This document shows, in pieces, positions 9,601-21,984 of a stretch of 64,000 nucleotides of DNA. Position 1 is the stretch's first letter. Each line of letters begins with the position of its first letter. Source of the stretch: Sclerotiophoma versabilis (taxonomy: Eukaryota > Ascomycota > Dothideomycetes > Pleosporales > Didymellaceae). The position numbers were made by a program, and so were the translations under genes. Below the pieces are notes generated by a model, which was not told the DNA's origin, made no database searches, and saw nothing but the letters and a program-made list of their open reading frames with translations. The stretch is taken from NCBI GenBank assembly GCA_012274445.1, contig JAAROD010000004.1, positions 2,294,001 through 2,358,000 of the forward strand, given 5' to 3'.

Positions 9601-12600
9601 GTGTCAGAAGCACATTATCTTGAAGCTACAGTATAATCAGCTCTGAATGGTCGTTTGGGCACGTCATCATACGGTGATGTGCAATCGGTGGTGATCAAAA
9701 GCGCAGAGATCGACAATGTAGCGTCGTTGCTATTGTGGCTGATATAAAAGGAGTTGGGAGTGTGCAGCGACACAAACTTGGATTCAGAAGTCAGACTCGA
9801 TAGAGCTTTGTGATAGAAGGTTGATTATCGAGTAGAACTGCCCTCTTTATACGTTTGAGTGTCGTAAGAATATCCGCAGCCTGCACCTCTTGTCGACAAC
9901 CGCGCTATGCTCGACGTACTCATCTTCACAACTTTTTTTTCGAAGACCTTGCAGCACGCAGCAATACGTAGGGTTGCACACTACCTGGATTAACTCCACC
10001 CCGGCAATCTCAACTTTCACAAAACAGACCGCCCCCGCATCTCCAGGTTTCCTGAGAGACCCACAGTCGTCTTCTACTTGATCGTTTGGCAAGACTTGCC
10101 ACCAGTGCTACGTCGTCTACCGATACCTATCCTCCCGACATTCGCCTTTGGCTGCACAGGTGCACAATTTCGCCTGCCAGTACTACCTAAGCCACTCGAT
10201 AACTGTTCAAATACAAGCTAATGGATCTTCTTTGGCTCCGTCCCCACTCTTCCGCAGAGGTTGTCAAGGTACTGCAGCACGGTTACCTTAGACCGCGACA
10301 CCTCACACGCATGGACACACTAGTGGCTGTGCACGTGTTGTCCGTCATCCCGGATTCTGGTCGAGATCAATCGGAGTCCGAGCGATCCAACAGTACCAAT
10401 TCGGGTTAATAATCACATTAGCATCATGCACCTTTACGCAGACCTTCTCCGTATACCTACCCTACCCACGACAGTCTCGACTCGATCTTACGCCGGACAC
10501 TTCTTCCAGTCCCTTGCAATAGCTGAGTGGAGACAGATGTGACTCACAGAGAGAATCTGCCACTTTCTTCAAACTTCTCTTTGCAATCGCGCACCCCTGC
10601 GAGGTATATCCCCTCAAACTGTCCAGCCACATGCGTCAAAGCCCCCTGCCCAGGTGGAGCCCAGCGCGTGCTTGTTTGCGAATGAGAGACGGCCTTCGTC
10701 AAGCTGCTACACAGCTTTATGCAGCCAACTCCTAATCAAATGGCTGCCAGGCTGTTGTGGAGGTGAGGCGCTGCAATCGCTGGCATGAAGTGCTAGGTAT
10801 CTCTCCTATACAAGATAGCATTAGCAGGCCCCAAACAATCAATCGGTATAGTCGTTGTTACATTGATTCATGGCTCAGACTGAAATTTGTAAACATATGG
10901 CCCACAATCGATATTCGAAGTCTTGCTTCTGCTTGAGGAGCACCATCGAAGACGCACCTACTTATGAGAGGTCTTCTGTTGCATGACGGCAGTGTATCCT
11001 CTCAAGCTACTGACAACTTACAGGGCGTTACGTAGAACTTTAGCTGTCACAGTGATTGGATGGATATTGCGACAGGCTGTTGTGTGCCCGTAAGTATCAA
11101 TGGCTTGGATAAGATGGCCACAGTAAAGCACCGGTTCACTAACCGTGGGCCGCTTTCCTTCCGCTATCAGGAAAGATGGTCTATGCCCCAAGAAGCGATG
11201 CATATGCGCATGTTCACTTATTTCACGCTTTGCAGCCCTTAATTGGAGGTCCTCTATGTGCGATATAGATGGAAGCGTGAGCATCCCTTTGCCAAGCACT
11301 CATCTGCGGTGTATAACGGTGCATACAGCTAATTGTAGACTTGAATACCATACAACTACTCACAGAATTGTAAATAGAAGCCTGCTCAGCACAAATCCCC
11401 CTCGTGCATTATCTCCACTGGATGGTCAATCAAGCCACCGCTTTCAATACAGAAAAGGCGTCGAGACACGGGTATTAGTCGAATCACCTACAAAGCTTAT
11501 TGCTTTTGGCTTTCCCGCTATGAGCACTGGATATCCAATACGAACAGTGAGCCTTCAGCCCGTCTGAAAACTTACTCGGAGGTTTGGCTAGTGGCCCGAT
11601 TCTAGCAGAGCATGGTGGAACTTAAAAGGAACGAACCAAGCCAGAGCAAGCAGCAGCTTCCGCTCTTGTCCACTAGCGTAGGATCTTGGACTCGACAATA
11701 TGACATGGATAGGGTCGCTGCACCAAAGCGAGTAGCCTCACAGGTCGTATCAAACTGCGCACTAGCGGCGCTTCTGCCTCTCGCAGCACGGCACATCGGG
11801 TCAGGAGAAGCGTGTGCCTGTCAGCCGATAATGAGCATGCATAGGGCCATGAGATGCGTTGTACATGCACTCGTTGCACGCGTTGTATACACACTAGTCA
11901 TGCGTATGAAACCACCATGATAGGAATTTGTCTTACTCCGCTGATTGAAAAGCATATATGGCGCCATTCTTTCACTGCAGTGGGCATCATTGAGGCGTTG
12001 GGCAAGCGAGTGCTACACCATCAATTGTTTGTGCAATCTGAAGAACTGCAAGACCTCGAGAGCCGGGTACCACAACCGGAACAAGCCTCATCCCCACGGT
12101 GACATGAAATTTCGAACGAGGTCCTTCGTTCCATGTTTCACGAAAAAAGATTAATATTGAGTCCAAACTACTGCCGCCACTTACTCACTTTGAATCTTCA
12201 AAGCTAAATCTTGGTGAGGACCTATTTCAATGTGCCCCAACGGTGACCAGGAAGTGACTGGACTCGGACATTAATCTTAGACGTGCCACAAGTGTCCAAT
12301 CCGCGTGAGATATCTGCAGCAGACAGTGAGGTAACAAGAGTGTTCAACGGCAGCATATCCACAGCTGGCGATAAGTCCTTTCAGACAGTTAATTATATTT
12401 TGACATAATCAGAACTCTGTTGGACTCAAGCGTTTCTAACATGTTATCGCGTTACATGTGATGCAATAGGCACACAAGTACCTCACTGACGGGTCGAAGC
12501 CAAGAGGTCTCGCTACTTCATCACAGCACAGACACCAATGCCCCAATATAAGCCGTTGCAATCACGTTACACTCAGTTCAGTGTATGCACATGTCACACA

Positions 12601-12896
12601 GCAGGCATTTCCATGCAGCAAGCAGTGCTGGATGATACGACTTCAGCATCCTAGAGGAGCAGTCGAGTGTGGAGCGATCTACAGTGTTTTCGTCAGACTC
12701 GCTTTCTCACATCTTCAACGTCTGCCCACGTTGTGTTAACACGCCACATGCCCCACTCACAAGTGACAGGAAACAATGCTCCCAGAGGCCAGAACGTTCA
12801 ACATCAAAAATAGTTCTTTTCCGGTATCATAGCAACTTTTGAACTGAACGCCATCGCTATGCGCCTCCATCATTTTTACCTGACAGAACGTGAGCA
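9601..12896. other. gene-poor stretch
   Basis: About 3.3 kb with no supported gene. The longest ORFs (for example 11145-11567, 140 codons) lack domains and hydrophobic pattern. I saw no terminal inverted repeats, transposase or reverse transcriptase remnants, and base composition is not strikingly skewed. A TATAAAAG box at 9743-9750 on the plus strand is the only promoter-like element noticed. Confidence 0.5.
9743..9750 (+). promoter_or_regulatory. TATA-like box TATAAAAG
   Basis: Perfect TATAAAAG on the plus strand upstream of no recognisable gene. It could drive a non-coding transcript or be chance. Confidence 0.25.
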
Positions 12897-15155
12897 CTAC
12901 TTCGCCCTATTCGCCTTCCTCTTCGCTCTTTTCTGCGCGATAATCCTCGTCCGTTGTGCCAACTTCTCCTTATCCATATCGGTCTCTGCAGTAGCGGGTC
13001 GCTTGTTCCCTTCAGCGCCCGACCCCAGTGCGTTCTTGCCGGCATCCCTGCCCTTGACTTTCTTCGCGTCCCGACCTCCACTCGAACTTGAGTCGCGTTT
13101 CCTTTTCTGGGCCTTGCCGCCTGCTTTGCCGGCTTCCTCCCCAGCATCGGACTCGGCATCGTCTCCGTTGGCCGACTTCGGCTCACGCGCCTTCTCCTCT
13201 GCGGCTGATCGGCGCGAGACAACGTTTGCGTTCTCGATAGCGAATTCGACGATCAAACGTTTGCGCTTGTCTTCCAGCGCTTCCTTTTGCGCTTTCTTGC
13301 TCTTGGGCGCGTCGCCTTTGACTTTGTAGTCCACAGCATGCCCGTTCAGCCAGCGTAGGGCCATGAGCGCATTGCGGTGTGTGTAATACTCAATGAAACC
13401 GTACCCTCTGCTTCTGCCAGCGCCTGTCTCCTCCCCAACCTTTGAGCCCTTCTCAGTCTCGAAGACAACCTTGGCTTGTCGAACGATACCCTTCCCGCGC
13501 TTCTTGCGGATCTTCTCCGCAATCACCATTTCCTCTCCGCCACGTGCGATTTCGGCTTTGCTAAGCTTTTGGCGCTTGCCCGTTTTCGCATCTTCTGCGA
13601 AGCCGACAACGGCCTTACGAGCCAACTGTTTGAGGTCCTTCGAGGTGATGGATCGTGGGATGTTGCGGACGGAGAGACGGGTAAGCGACAGGTGGAGGGA
13701 GGGGTTTTCTTGGATCTGTTTGCGGCGCAATGTTGCGCTGTCTTCACGCATCTTCACTTCAGAGGGTGCGAGCTGTGCGTATAGCGGCGAGTTCGAGGGA
13801 ATGGTTCCTTCGTTAAGGAGATAGAGACGGCGCTTGTCCTTGTCACGGTTGAAGCGATTCGCAGCGCCTTCGGCCGTCAGGCGGGTGGCTTCGTTTTTAT
13901 CCACGGCGCGGCTGAGATGGAGGATACGCCCATCGATGGTGTACTTCCCTGAGGGATCGGCGTCTGCGTCCTCGAGGACAGAGTGTGTAGTTGTGATTGT
14001 TGCGCCATCTTTGCGCTCGATGTTCTTTGTGTGCAACTTGACTTTCGGTACGCCCTTCAGGCAGTTGACCATCTCCTCCTCATTGAAGAAGGCTACAAAG
14101 CCTGTGCCCTTCGGTCGTTCGGTATCACGGTCGTAGACAACACGGGCATAGCGAATGGCGCCAAACTGCTGGAAGTGCTCCTTGAGGCTCTCGTCATCGA
14201 CAGTGAAGGGCAAGTTGCGAATGAAAAGGACGTAGTTAGGGCGCTGTGGTTTCTCGACAACGCTCTCTTCATCGTCCTCGATGTCTTCGTCTTTGTCGTA
14301 GTCGGTATTGCTGTCGTCTTCGTCGTCGTCCTCGCTGTCGTCCTCCTCAGACTCGCCATCTGACGGTTCTTCGCTCGACTCGGCGTCAGAGTCAACATCC
14401 TCCATATCCACATCCTTCTTGTCGTCCCCCTCCTCGCCTTCCTGCTCGGTCTTCTGCAGGGTCTGCCATGCCTCTTTGTCCACAGCCCAATCCACTGCAA
14501 TCGGCCTGCCGTCAACATCCCTGCCGTTCAGCTCAGCTAGCGCCTTCTCAGCGTTCTTCTTGCCGCGCATAGCAACGAAGGCGAAACCTCGCAGCTCGCC
14601 GTTGGGCTTTTTAGGCAAGTTGATGAAGTTGACCTTGCCGAAGCTGCGGAAATACTTCTCGAGGTCCTCGGACTTCTTGATGCTCCAAGGCAAGTTGCGA
14701 ACAATCAGCTTGGGTGTCTGGTTCTCCTTCTTCTGAGCCTCGCGCTCCGCCTTCAATCTCTGGCCCTTGCTCTCCGCTCCATCCTCACGGTGCCTTGATT
14801 CAGCACTCTCGAGGCGAATCTTCTTGCCTTGTAGGTTTGCACCGTTCAGCTCTTCCAGCGCGCGCTGTGCATCTTCGACATCGGCGAATGTGACGAAACC
14901 GTAGCCCTTGGATTCTTTCGTTTCCTTATCGAGGACAACGAGCGCGTTCTTGATTGGGTACGAGTCGGAAAAGAACTCAGTGAGTGTCTCGGTCGTAACT
15001 TCCTTTGCAAGACTGCGGACGAAGAGCTGTTTGCGGGCATTCGCCTTGCGGTCGTTTGTTGGCGCACTCGCAACCGGTTCGATGTCAGCGGTGGTGGCGG
15101 TGACGGCTTTAGTGCCTTCTTCGGAGAGGCGCTGTTTCTTTCTACGTGGTGCCAT
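12897..15155 (-). CDS. NOP4: Nop4/RBM28 four-RRM nucleolar ribosome biogenesis protein
   Basis: Uninterrupted ORF of 752 residues. Four RNA-recognition motifs are visible: RRM1 from about residue 43 (QLFVRSL, RNP1 KGYGFVTF), RRM2 from about 148 (KLIVRNLPW, RGFAFVAM), RRM3 from about 305 (YVLFIRNLPF, KGTGFVAF) and RRM4 from about 495 (RLSVRNIPRSI, RGYGFIEY). A long Asp/Glu/Ser acidic tract separates RRM2 and RRM3. The C-terminus is Lys/Arg-rich (QKRKRDSSSS, AQKRAKRKANRAK), as expected for nucleolar targeting. Yeast Nop4 binds pre-rRNA and is needed for 27S processing and 60S subunit assembly. The long plus-strand ORFs within it are shadows. Confidence 0.93.
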   Translation of the reverse strand: MAPRRKKQRLSEEGTKAVTATTADIEPVASAPTNDRKANARKQLFVRSLAKEVTTETLTEFFSDSYPIKNALVVLDKETKESKGYGFVTFADVEDAQRALEELNGANLQGKKIRLESAESRHREDGAESKGQRLKAEREAQKKENQTPKLIVRNLPWSIKKSEDLEKYFRSFGKVNFINLPKKPNGELRGFAFVAMRGKKNAEKALAELNGRDVDGRPIAVDWAVDKEAWQTLQKTEQEGEEGDDKKDVDMEDVDSDAESSEEPSDGESEEDDSEDDDEDDSNTDYDKDEDIEDDEESVVEKPQRPNYVLFIRNLPFTVDDESLKEHFQQFGAIRYARVVYDRDTERPKGTGFVAFFNEEEMVNCLKGVPKVKLHTKNIERKDGATITTTHSVLEDADADPSGKYTIDGRILHLSRAVDKNEATRLTAEGAANRFNRDKDKRRLYLLNEGTIPSNSPLYAQLAPSEVKMREDSATLRRKQIQENPSLHLSLTRLSVRNIPRSITSKDLKQLARKAVVGFAEDAKTGKRQKLSKAEIARGGEEMVIAEKIRKKRGKGIVRQAKVVFETEKGSKVGEETGAGRSRGYGFIEYYTHRNALMALRWLNGHAVDYKVKGDAPKSKKAQKEALEDKRKRLIVEFAIENANVVSRRSAAEEKAREPKSANGDDAESDAGEEAGKAGGKAQKRKRDSSSSGGRDAKKVKGRDAGKNALGSGAEGNKRPATAETDMDKEKLAQRTRIIAQKRAKRKANRAK

Positions 15156-16043
15156 TGTGAGTATCGCGTGTGCTTCTGTTCTCCCTCGAGTCGCTCTTTC
15201 CGTTCAGAAGTACACTTTCAGTCCAGAAACTTTTTGCCGATCGACGCTAACGAGGTAAAAAGCGGGGCTCTCCCGCGATTGGTCTGTCACCGTTCACGAC
15301 TCCACCCTTCTGCGTCCTGAGGCATCTTTTACACACGGGATGACGGCAGCCTTGCATGTCGCGCATCTTCACGTGGGCCCAGCTTGCAGCCTCACGCATG
15401 ATTTGAAGCGCGACAACCATAGAGTGTCGTTATTTCGACCCAGCACGTGCAAGTTCCATGCAGATGTGGGTTGCTCAACGCCTGTCTGACCGCCGTCCGC
15501 GGCGCTCATGCCGTGTTAGTGCCTGGAGAGCCTCGTCCTCCAGGTGGGATTGGCGGGCGATGCCTTATCGTGGGGTACCTTCCTGTGTTGAGAGTAGCCC
15601 TTACCGCAGCAGATACGGAGAAACAGGTATAAGAGGTAAGCCTTGGGCTATGTTGATACTTATTGCTGCTGTTGGATTGCTCTTTCTCCTCTATCCATCG
15701 TGTCTTCACTACAACTATAATTCAGTCATTCTTATCCTCCATCTACTGCAATTTGGGATTACCGTAGTTCCGCACTGCACAGCAGCTTTCGGTCAAACTA
15801 AACAGTTCACTACTAGTAGCAGAGAACCTCCTTTGCGATTGCGACCCTCAACAACAACCCCATTACTTAAGTTGTTGACTGACACCCGCTGTGCTTGGTG
15901 GTACACAAACGTGGATCTCTCTGACAGCGGGGACTTTCATCGAACCAGCGGCTGTCTTACTGTATCCCGCTAAGCTCCTGCCAAAAACGGGCTAGCTGTG
16001 TCGTTGACGTTTGGGTCCGGCATACTGTGGTGGTCTGGCAGTC
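15156..16043. promoter_or_regulatory. divergent intergenic region NOP4 / MFS transporter
   Basis: About 0.9 kb between divergent starts. No gene is supported; a 171-codon plus-strand ORF (15458-15973) has no recognisable features. Promoters of both neighbours are expected here. Confidence 0.45.
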
Positions 16044-17875
16044 ATGAATCCTGCAAGGGGTGGCTCATTGTCAGGCTCGGGAAAGCAAAACCTCAGTCCA
16101 TCGTCGCAACAGGTGTCAGAGACGGACCCTCTTCTACCACCAGAGGCTTCTGGTTCATCATCGCGCACAAACGACAATGCAACATTCCCACCGTCAATGG
16201 CCGCGATACTGGAAAAGATCGAGAAAGAAGTCAATGAACTCGATAACAGAAGCGACGGCGAACATTCACAGTCATCCAAAAACGAGTTTGGGGACGGCGC
16301 AACACTCTACGACAAGAAATGCCTGCTTGTGGACAGGCAGGTAGATGCCTTCGGCATGGGCCCCTACCAATGGATGATCTGGTCATTGTGCGGTCTTGGG
16401 TATCTCATTGACCTGATGTGGGCGCAAGCATTTGGTCTCGTTCTGTCACCTTTGCAACAAGAGCTGGGCTTTGGCAACGACGAGACAGGGAAGCTCTCCA
16501 CAGCTTTCTCAGTGGGGCTTACGGCTGGAGCATTTGTTTGGGGCATCTTAGTCGATGTCATTGGCAGACGATGGGCCTTCAATCTCACGGTTTTCATCGC
16601 CTGCGTATTCGGACTGTGTCTGGGTGCACCAGATGACTACAACACTATTCTGGTCCTTACTGCCCTAACAGGATTTGGTGTCGGCGGTAACATCCCAATC
16701 GATACCACGATCACCCTTGAGTTCACTCCAGAGAGCAAGCGCTATCTTCTTCCGTTGCTCTCTATATTCCAGCCTCTTGGCGTTGTCATCTGCAGTGTCA
16801 TGGCCTACGGCTTTATACCCGTCCACAGCTGCTCACCGAACTTCTCAGAAGCCGGGCCATTGCCTTCATGCAAAAATGTTGATATGGACGTGGCGTGCTG
16901 CAAAAAAGAAGACAATGTGGGCTGGAGGTATCTACTGTGAGTGTCTCATCAGAAGTGTTTGCTAAAGTGTACTAAGTCATGGGTAGCTACACTTTGGGAG
17001 CATTGACCCTACTTGTCTTCGTCCTCCGATCAGTCATCTTCCGATTCCAAGAGTCGCCAAAGTTCCTGCTTTACCGCGGCAAAGACGCACAGGCAATCAA
17101 AGTGCTAGAGAACATTGCGCTTTACAATAAAACAACATGCAGTCTAACATTGGAACAACTGCAGGTTGTGGAGCGAGAGCACAATTCCCTTCTGAGTGGC
17201 GACAGCACGGAAGAAAAGATGCCTACCTGGTCCGACAGCATCAAGCTCGAACTCGCACGCTTTAAGATTCTTTTCTCCTCACCACAGATGGTCCGACTCA
17301 CGACGCTCGTCTGGCTAACATACATCTGCGATTTTACAGGCTTCACTGTTGCCGGATCGTACTTGCCCCGCATCATCGCGTTGAAAAACGGCGCACTTCA
17401 CCTCTCCCTCGACTATACATACCGCTCTTACATCCTCATTTATCTGCCCGGCACTATTGGTGTCCTCCTAGGATCTCTGCTCTATCGAACTCCGAATATT
17501 GGGCGCAAGTACACCATGGTCGTATCTTCGCTGCTGATGTCCGTCAGTATATTCGTGTTCAGCACTGTCAACAGCCCCGCCTCTAACATTGGGTTGAATG
17601 CAATGGAGTACTTCTTTCAGAGCATGTTCAACGCCGTGCTCTACGGCTGGACACCTGAAGCTTTTCCGGCGCCGATTCGTGGGACAGCGTGCGGTGTGGC
17701 AAGTTTCTGGGGAAGACTATTCGGCATCATCAGTCCTCTGATAGCGCAGCATCTGTACGCAAGGAGTAGAGATGATAAAGGTGATGTCAATAGCGTACTG
17801 TACCTTGCAGGTGGTGTGACACTGGGGTGTGTGATCACGACAGCGCTGTTGCCAGGGAAGGTGCTGAAGAGGTAA
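16044..17875 (+). CDS. MFS transporter, SV2/organic solute type
   Basis: Two exons (16044-16936, 16987-17875) give 593 residues. The first ~110 residues are a polar Ser/Asp-rich cytoplasmic tail with an acidic segment (EKIEKEVNELDNRSDGEH). Twelve membrane helices follow, split 6+6 by a loop near residues 360-430. MFS motif A-like GILVDVIGRRW follows helix 2 and TGFGVGGNIPID marks helix 4; PEAFPAPIRGTACG follows helix 10, as in sugar/SV2-like carriers. A Cys-rich extracellular loop (SCKNVDMDVACCKKED) precedes helix 6 or 7. Substrate unknown. The stop TAA lies inside a donor-like GTAAGTG, so an alternative spliced C-terminus is conceivable. Convergent with the next MFS gene. Confidence 0.87.
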
Positions 17876-18475
17876 GTGGGACTCGATAAGGGTCGAGGAA
17901 AATGAAACAACGGTTTTCTTGATCACGTATACACTTGCAAAGAAGTGAGCTATATCTGGACGTATGTGCAAAGTAATTGAATTTAGCATTAGTGTGATCT
18001 TTCTTGTTACCGATCGAGTGGCATCCACGTAGACAGCGGGCAGACCTTGAGATTATAAGAGGCAGGCCATCCACGCCTCCTTATGTCATGCTACTTTATA
18101 CGCAGACTGAAGACTACATATGATTGCACGTGTTTGGTGGAGTATCTATATAAAAATGCGTGATAGAGATCTCTACGCCTGAGGTCTAAATATGGAATTT
18201 GCTGCAGCCGCAACCTGGTTTTTCTGCAGCGTAACAGTACATTACCTAGCTGATCTTGGAGGCTTAGCAGTTGTCTTGTATGGAGGGCTAACATCATGCC
18301 TTCTGCGGCAGGCGCCTTAATTCAAACAGGAATCCACATACCCCGACGATGCGCACCTTCATGATGTGACGAACTGTGAAGCATTGAAAAGGAGTTTCGA
18401 TGAAGTGTTGAAAGAAGTGATAATCGAAGGATCTAGATTCTATCTCTGGGTGTCTAATCTACTTGACAATCCCAT
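17876..18475. other. convergent intergenic region between two MFS genes
   Basis: Six hundred bases between two 3' ends. No coding signal; presumably 3' UTRs and terminators of both genes. Confidence 0.5.
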
Positions 18476-20143
18476 TTAACCGGTCTGCTGCATCTTCTCA
18501 AGGAATGCCGCTGCCTCTGCAGCAAACTTGCAACGCTGACGAATCGCAGCACCGTACTTGTAGAACAAGAAGGGAAAAGGAACACAGGCCAACGCCAAGA
18601 ATGCTGGAATTGACGATGCCCAGTGTATCCCCAGATCAGCGTACATATAGCTGGTGAACAGAGGGAATGCAGCACCGAATAGCGAACGCAACACCGAGTT
18701 GGCAGCAAGAACTGAAGCTGCGTAGATCAGATACGCATCAATGAGATAGTTCATGATGGACAAAAAGACAAGAACCATGCCAAAGCCGAAAGGAGCGCCG
18801 GCCATGATACTGACGATCCAGTGGATGCTCGGCGAGTTTGTCCAGGCGAACCAGAAAAGCCCGATAGGCATAGCGATGGAGCCAACAAGGGCTGGCGGGA
18901 GTCGAGCCTCGGGTGCAGCGATGCCAGTCGGTGAGGCCTCGATAGCCTTGTTGTATCGCTTGTTGTCCCAGATCGAGTAGATAACAGCTGCAATCATACC
19001 GACTGCCACGCCGATGAAAGCAAGGCCGCCGATACCTTGTGACCATCCGCGACCTTGCTGGAATACAATAGGGAAGGCGCCAAAAAGCATGTATAGCGTT
19101 CCGTAGATGACAGCCATGTAGATGGACAACAGGAGAACGATGGGTTCGCGGAAGAGTAGGACCCAAGGGCGAGTAAGAGCGGTCTTGAAAGCTGAGCCGA
19201 TCGACTTTGTGCCTTGTTCGACGTCGGATTTGCTCTTGTATACCTGTCCGGTCTTCTTTGAAAGGGCGGCAGCACGCTTACGGAGGAGAACTGGGGCGTA
19301 AGTCTCGGGCACTAGGAATGCGCAGGTGAGCCAGAGGATGCCGGTAAAGATAGCCATTACGCCTTCGATCCAGCGCCAGCCGATGGACTGGCCAACGAAA
19401 CCGCCGACTGCTGAACGTTAGTTTACGTTCTTTGGCCTTTGTTTACGCAACGTGGAGCACTTACCAATAGGACCAATGACAGGCCCAAGGAACGGAGCGG
19501 CGGCAAAGATACTCGTAGCAAGACCTCTGTGAGACGCAGGAAACATATCCGCAATGACACCGCCAGCGTTGGTTAATGGCGAAGAGCCGAATGCACCAGC
19601 CAAGAACCTCAGAATGATCAAAGTCTGGATATTCTGCGAACCAGCTGCACCAGCATTGAAAACAGTGAGCAGCATGTAAGTGATAAAGAAGAGGTACTGG
19701 CGGCCGTACAGCTCTGTTCAATGTTAGTGAAAGGGGGTTACTATTGTACTAGACAAAAGGTACTCACCACTCAAAGGGGCCCATAGCAATGGTCCAATAG
19801 CAAAACCTAACACGAACAACGAGATACCAAGCGTGCCGATGATCTGTGTGACTCGAAACTCTTGCAGGATCTCAATGATGCCGCCAGAGTATGCGGAAGA
19901 GACAAAAGCTACCGCCAGTGTCGCCACGGCGACAAGCATCGTGATGCTCCATTTCGTGGCTGTCGAGTAGTTCATTGGGTTGATTGGATCATTTTCGATC
20001 CATGTGACCATGAAGGGATCGTTGTCAGTGCCCGATCCTTTGTATGGGTGGTTGATGATATCATCGTTGAGAATTCCTTGATGAAAGACTCGTTGGAAGT
20101 GAGAGATACGACCAGAACGGCCGGACTCAGTGTCCTTCTCCAT
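18476..20143 (-). CDS. MFS drug:H+ antiporter (DHA1 type)
   Basis: Three exons read on the minus strand (20143-19768, 19713-19465, 19410-18476) give 519 residues. The N-terminal tail is polar and ends in DPINPMNYSTATKW, the usual entry to helix 1 in fungal DHA1 multidrug and polyamine exporters (FLR1/TPO types). LLWAPLSELYGRQY is motif A after helix 2, restored by splicing intron 1. LRFLAGAFGSSPLTNAGG and PFLGPVIGPI carry helix 4 and antiporter motif C. The loop between helices 6 and 7 has the typical ETYAPVLLRKRAAALSKKTG. Expected at the plasma membrane exporting small toxic compounds; the actual substrate cannot be read from sequence. It is unrelated at subfamily level to the MFS gene it faces. 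Confidence 0.9.
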
Positions 20144-21104
20144 CAGTTATCTAAGTACACCCTTTATATATTTCTAAAGGCAGTCTGTGCGTGACGCTGT
20201 TCGTTAGGGACCCGAGGGAATGTGTCTTGGTGCTGCAAGGTGGTAGTGTTGTAGCTCAATCTGCAAAATACCAAGCATGGCAGACACCAGCAGACTGTTT
20301 TATTTAATCCTACCTTCCGACTTTTTGGTCCGCGTCATTGCGCAATTGTATGAATTGTTTAGCCGTCTCGAGTTGGCTGCCACGCCTAAACGCGGACCAT
20401 CCGCTTCCGCGGGGCTACGAATGCGACATACGGACGTAGGGCTGAAGGCACACTCTCCGTTTACCTCCACTAGGTATGTGACAAAAGGTCTGAGAAGCAA
20501 AGATCAAGTCAAATACCATTGGACTCATGAACGCAACATTGAGCGCTGTGGGCTGCGTATAATGTTGTTGTTGATGCTCCTCCTGTGGCGTCCTGCTCGT
20601 GTTATCTCCGCGTGAGCGCCCAACACCTCACCATTCTATCTCCTTAGAGCCGCATCTGCTTGGCAACGATCCGCTTTAGCCTACTACGTCACACCCACCA
20701 CAATGATCTCGGCCGAGGTGCAGATATGGATTTGTCGATGAAAGGGGGAAACCTCTTGTGGTGTTGTCGTACGAGAGTCGCCTCCGTCCGGCCGTTGTTG
20801 AGGTTTCGCTTGCCGTTTGACGGACTTAATGCACCAGGACCAGGGACAGACAGGCCAGGTTTGTCACCTGATCAAGGTTGATTGTGATAATCTGAAAAGG
20901 CATAAATGTATTAAAGTTCCGAAATCTATGACTGGACGCGTTGACTGATAAGAATAGGGTATTTGCTCGAAATAAAAAAGAGTGACTGAGGTGTGCCCAT
21001 CCAAACACCGGAAATCATCTCATCAGCCATTATCGTAGCACGAGCTCATCGGGGTATCAGACAAAGGAAATGCAATCATCACGCGGTTGTTACCGCCTCA
21101 GCCT
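20144..21104. other. intergenic region upstream of DHA1 transporter
   Basis: No gene supported. An ORF at 20277-20615 (112 codons) has no homology I recognise. The part near 20144 should be the transporter promoter. Confidence 0.45.
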
Positions 21105-21984
21105 TTAGCTCACGCTGGACTTACCCATGAACTCTTCGTGAGCATACGATTTCATCGAGGTCGAACTGGCCGCCATGGCCTTCCGATATGCCCAGGTCTG
21201 CGCAAACTGCTCCTCGTAGTGTTCTTTCAGCTTGCGTTGTCGCTGCTCTCTTTTCGACATCCAGTACACCAGACCCATCAGGCCGACTACTGCTGCACCA
21301 AGTATACCTCCCACAGCGCCACCAACGAGAACTGTCATATGCTTCTCATCTTTGCATACATCCTCATCGGGTAGGAGGGTTGCTTCGAGGTCTGATGGAG
21401 AGTCCGTCGCTGTCGCAGCCGAAGGAGCTGCAGTCGAGGCCAATGACGACAAGGCTATAGCAGTCTGGAGTTGAAGTGCGCCGATCGAGGTTGTCGTAAC
21501 CCTGGGCGCTGTCGAGTTGTTGCAGCAATTCTTTCGGTCATTGATGGCCCTGCAGCAGTATGTACCAAAGTCACATGTTTGTATGTTCCATGCAGACACT
21601 GGGTTCTGTCCATCGAAGTCGTTGTTCACTGAGATTGCATCAGTAAGTTACTCGTACATCGAAACGACACGCCTTGATGATGTACGTACTGCCGGGGCAA
21701 AATTGTGGACATTCAGTAGCTTTGCCAGTCGGGTCCGTACACCCAGGTTGCCTTATAGTGCCCATGTACTCGCTCTTAGTCACCATACACAAGCCGCTGT
21801 CCAGACAGATGTCGGCACTAGTAGTTCGGTTTGTGGCGCAACAGCCACTGTGCTTAGCAGCGGACTTGCATGGCGCGAAAGTGTTGTCGAGTTCTACGCC
21901 AGTAAGGCTGTAGCATTTCTGGCTTGCTGCCGCAACCAACGACGTCGCAAGGAGAACCGGGAGAAGAGTTGGACGTGACAGCAT
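21105..21984 (-). CDS. single-pass membrane protein with Cys-rich ectodomain
   Basis: Two exons (21984-21690, 21628-21105) give 272 residues. The order is: signal peptide (MLSRPTLLPVLLATSLVAAA), Cys-rich ectodomain with at least 12 Cys (KCYSLTG, APCKSAAKHSGCCATN, CLDSGLC, CPQFCPG, CDFGTYCCRA, NCCNN), Ser/Thr/Ala-rich stalk, one membrane helix (VLVGGAVGGILGAAVVGLMG) and a charged cytoplasmic tail (KREQRQRKLKEHYEEQ). This is the common layout of fungal surface proteins related in form, not clearly in sequence, to cell-wall sensors. The domain is of unknown function. Splicing joins CPG to NDFDGQNPVSAW in frame. Confidence 0.78.

Noticed and set aside
16044..20143. Two MFS genes considered as a transporter cluster of a secondary-metabolism locus
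   Set aside because: They belong to different subfamilies, are convergent, and no biosynthetic gene lies beside them.
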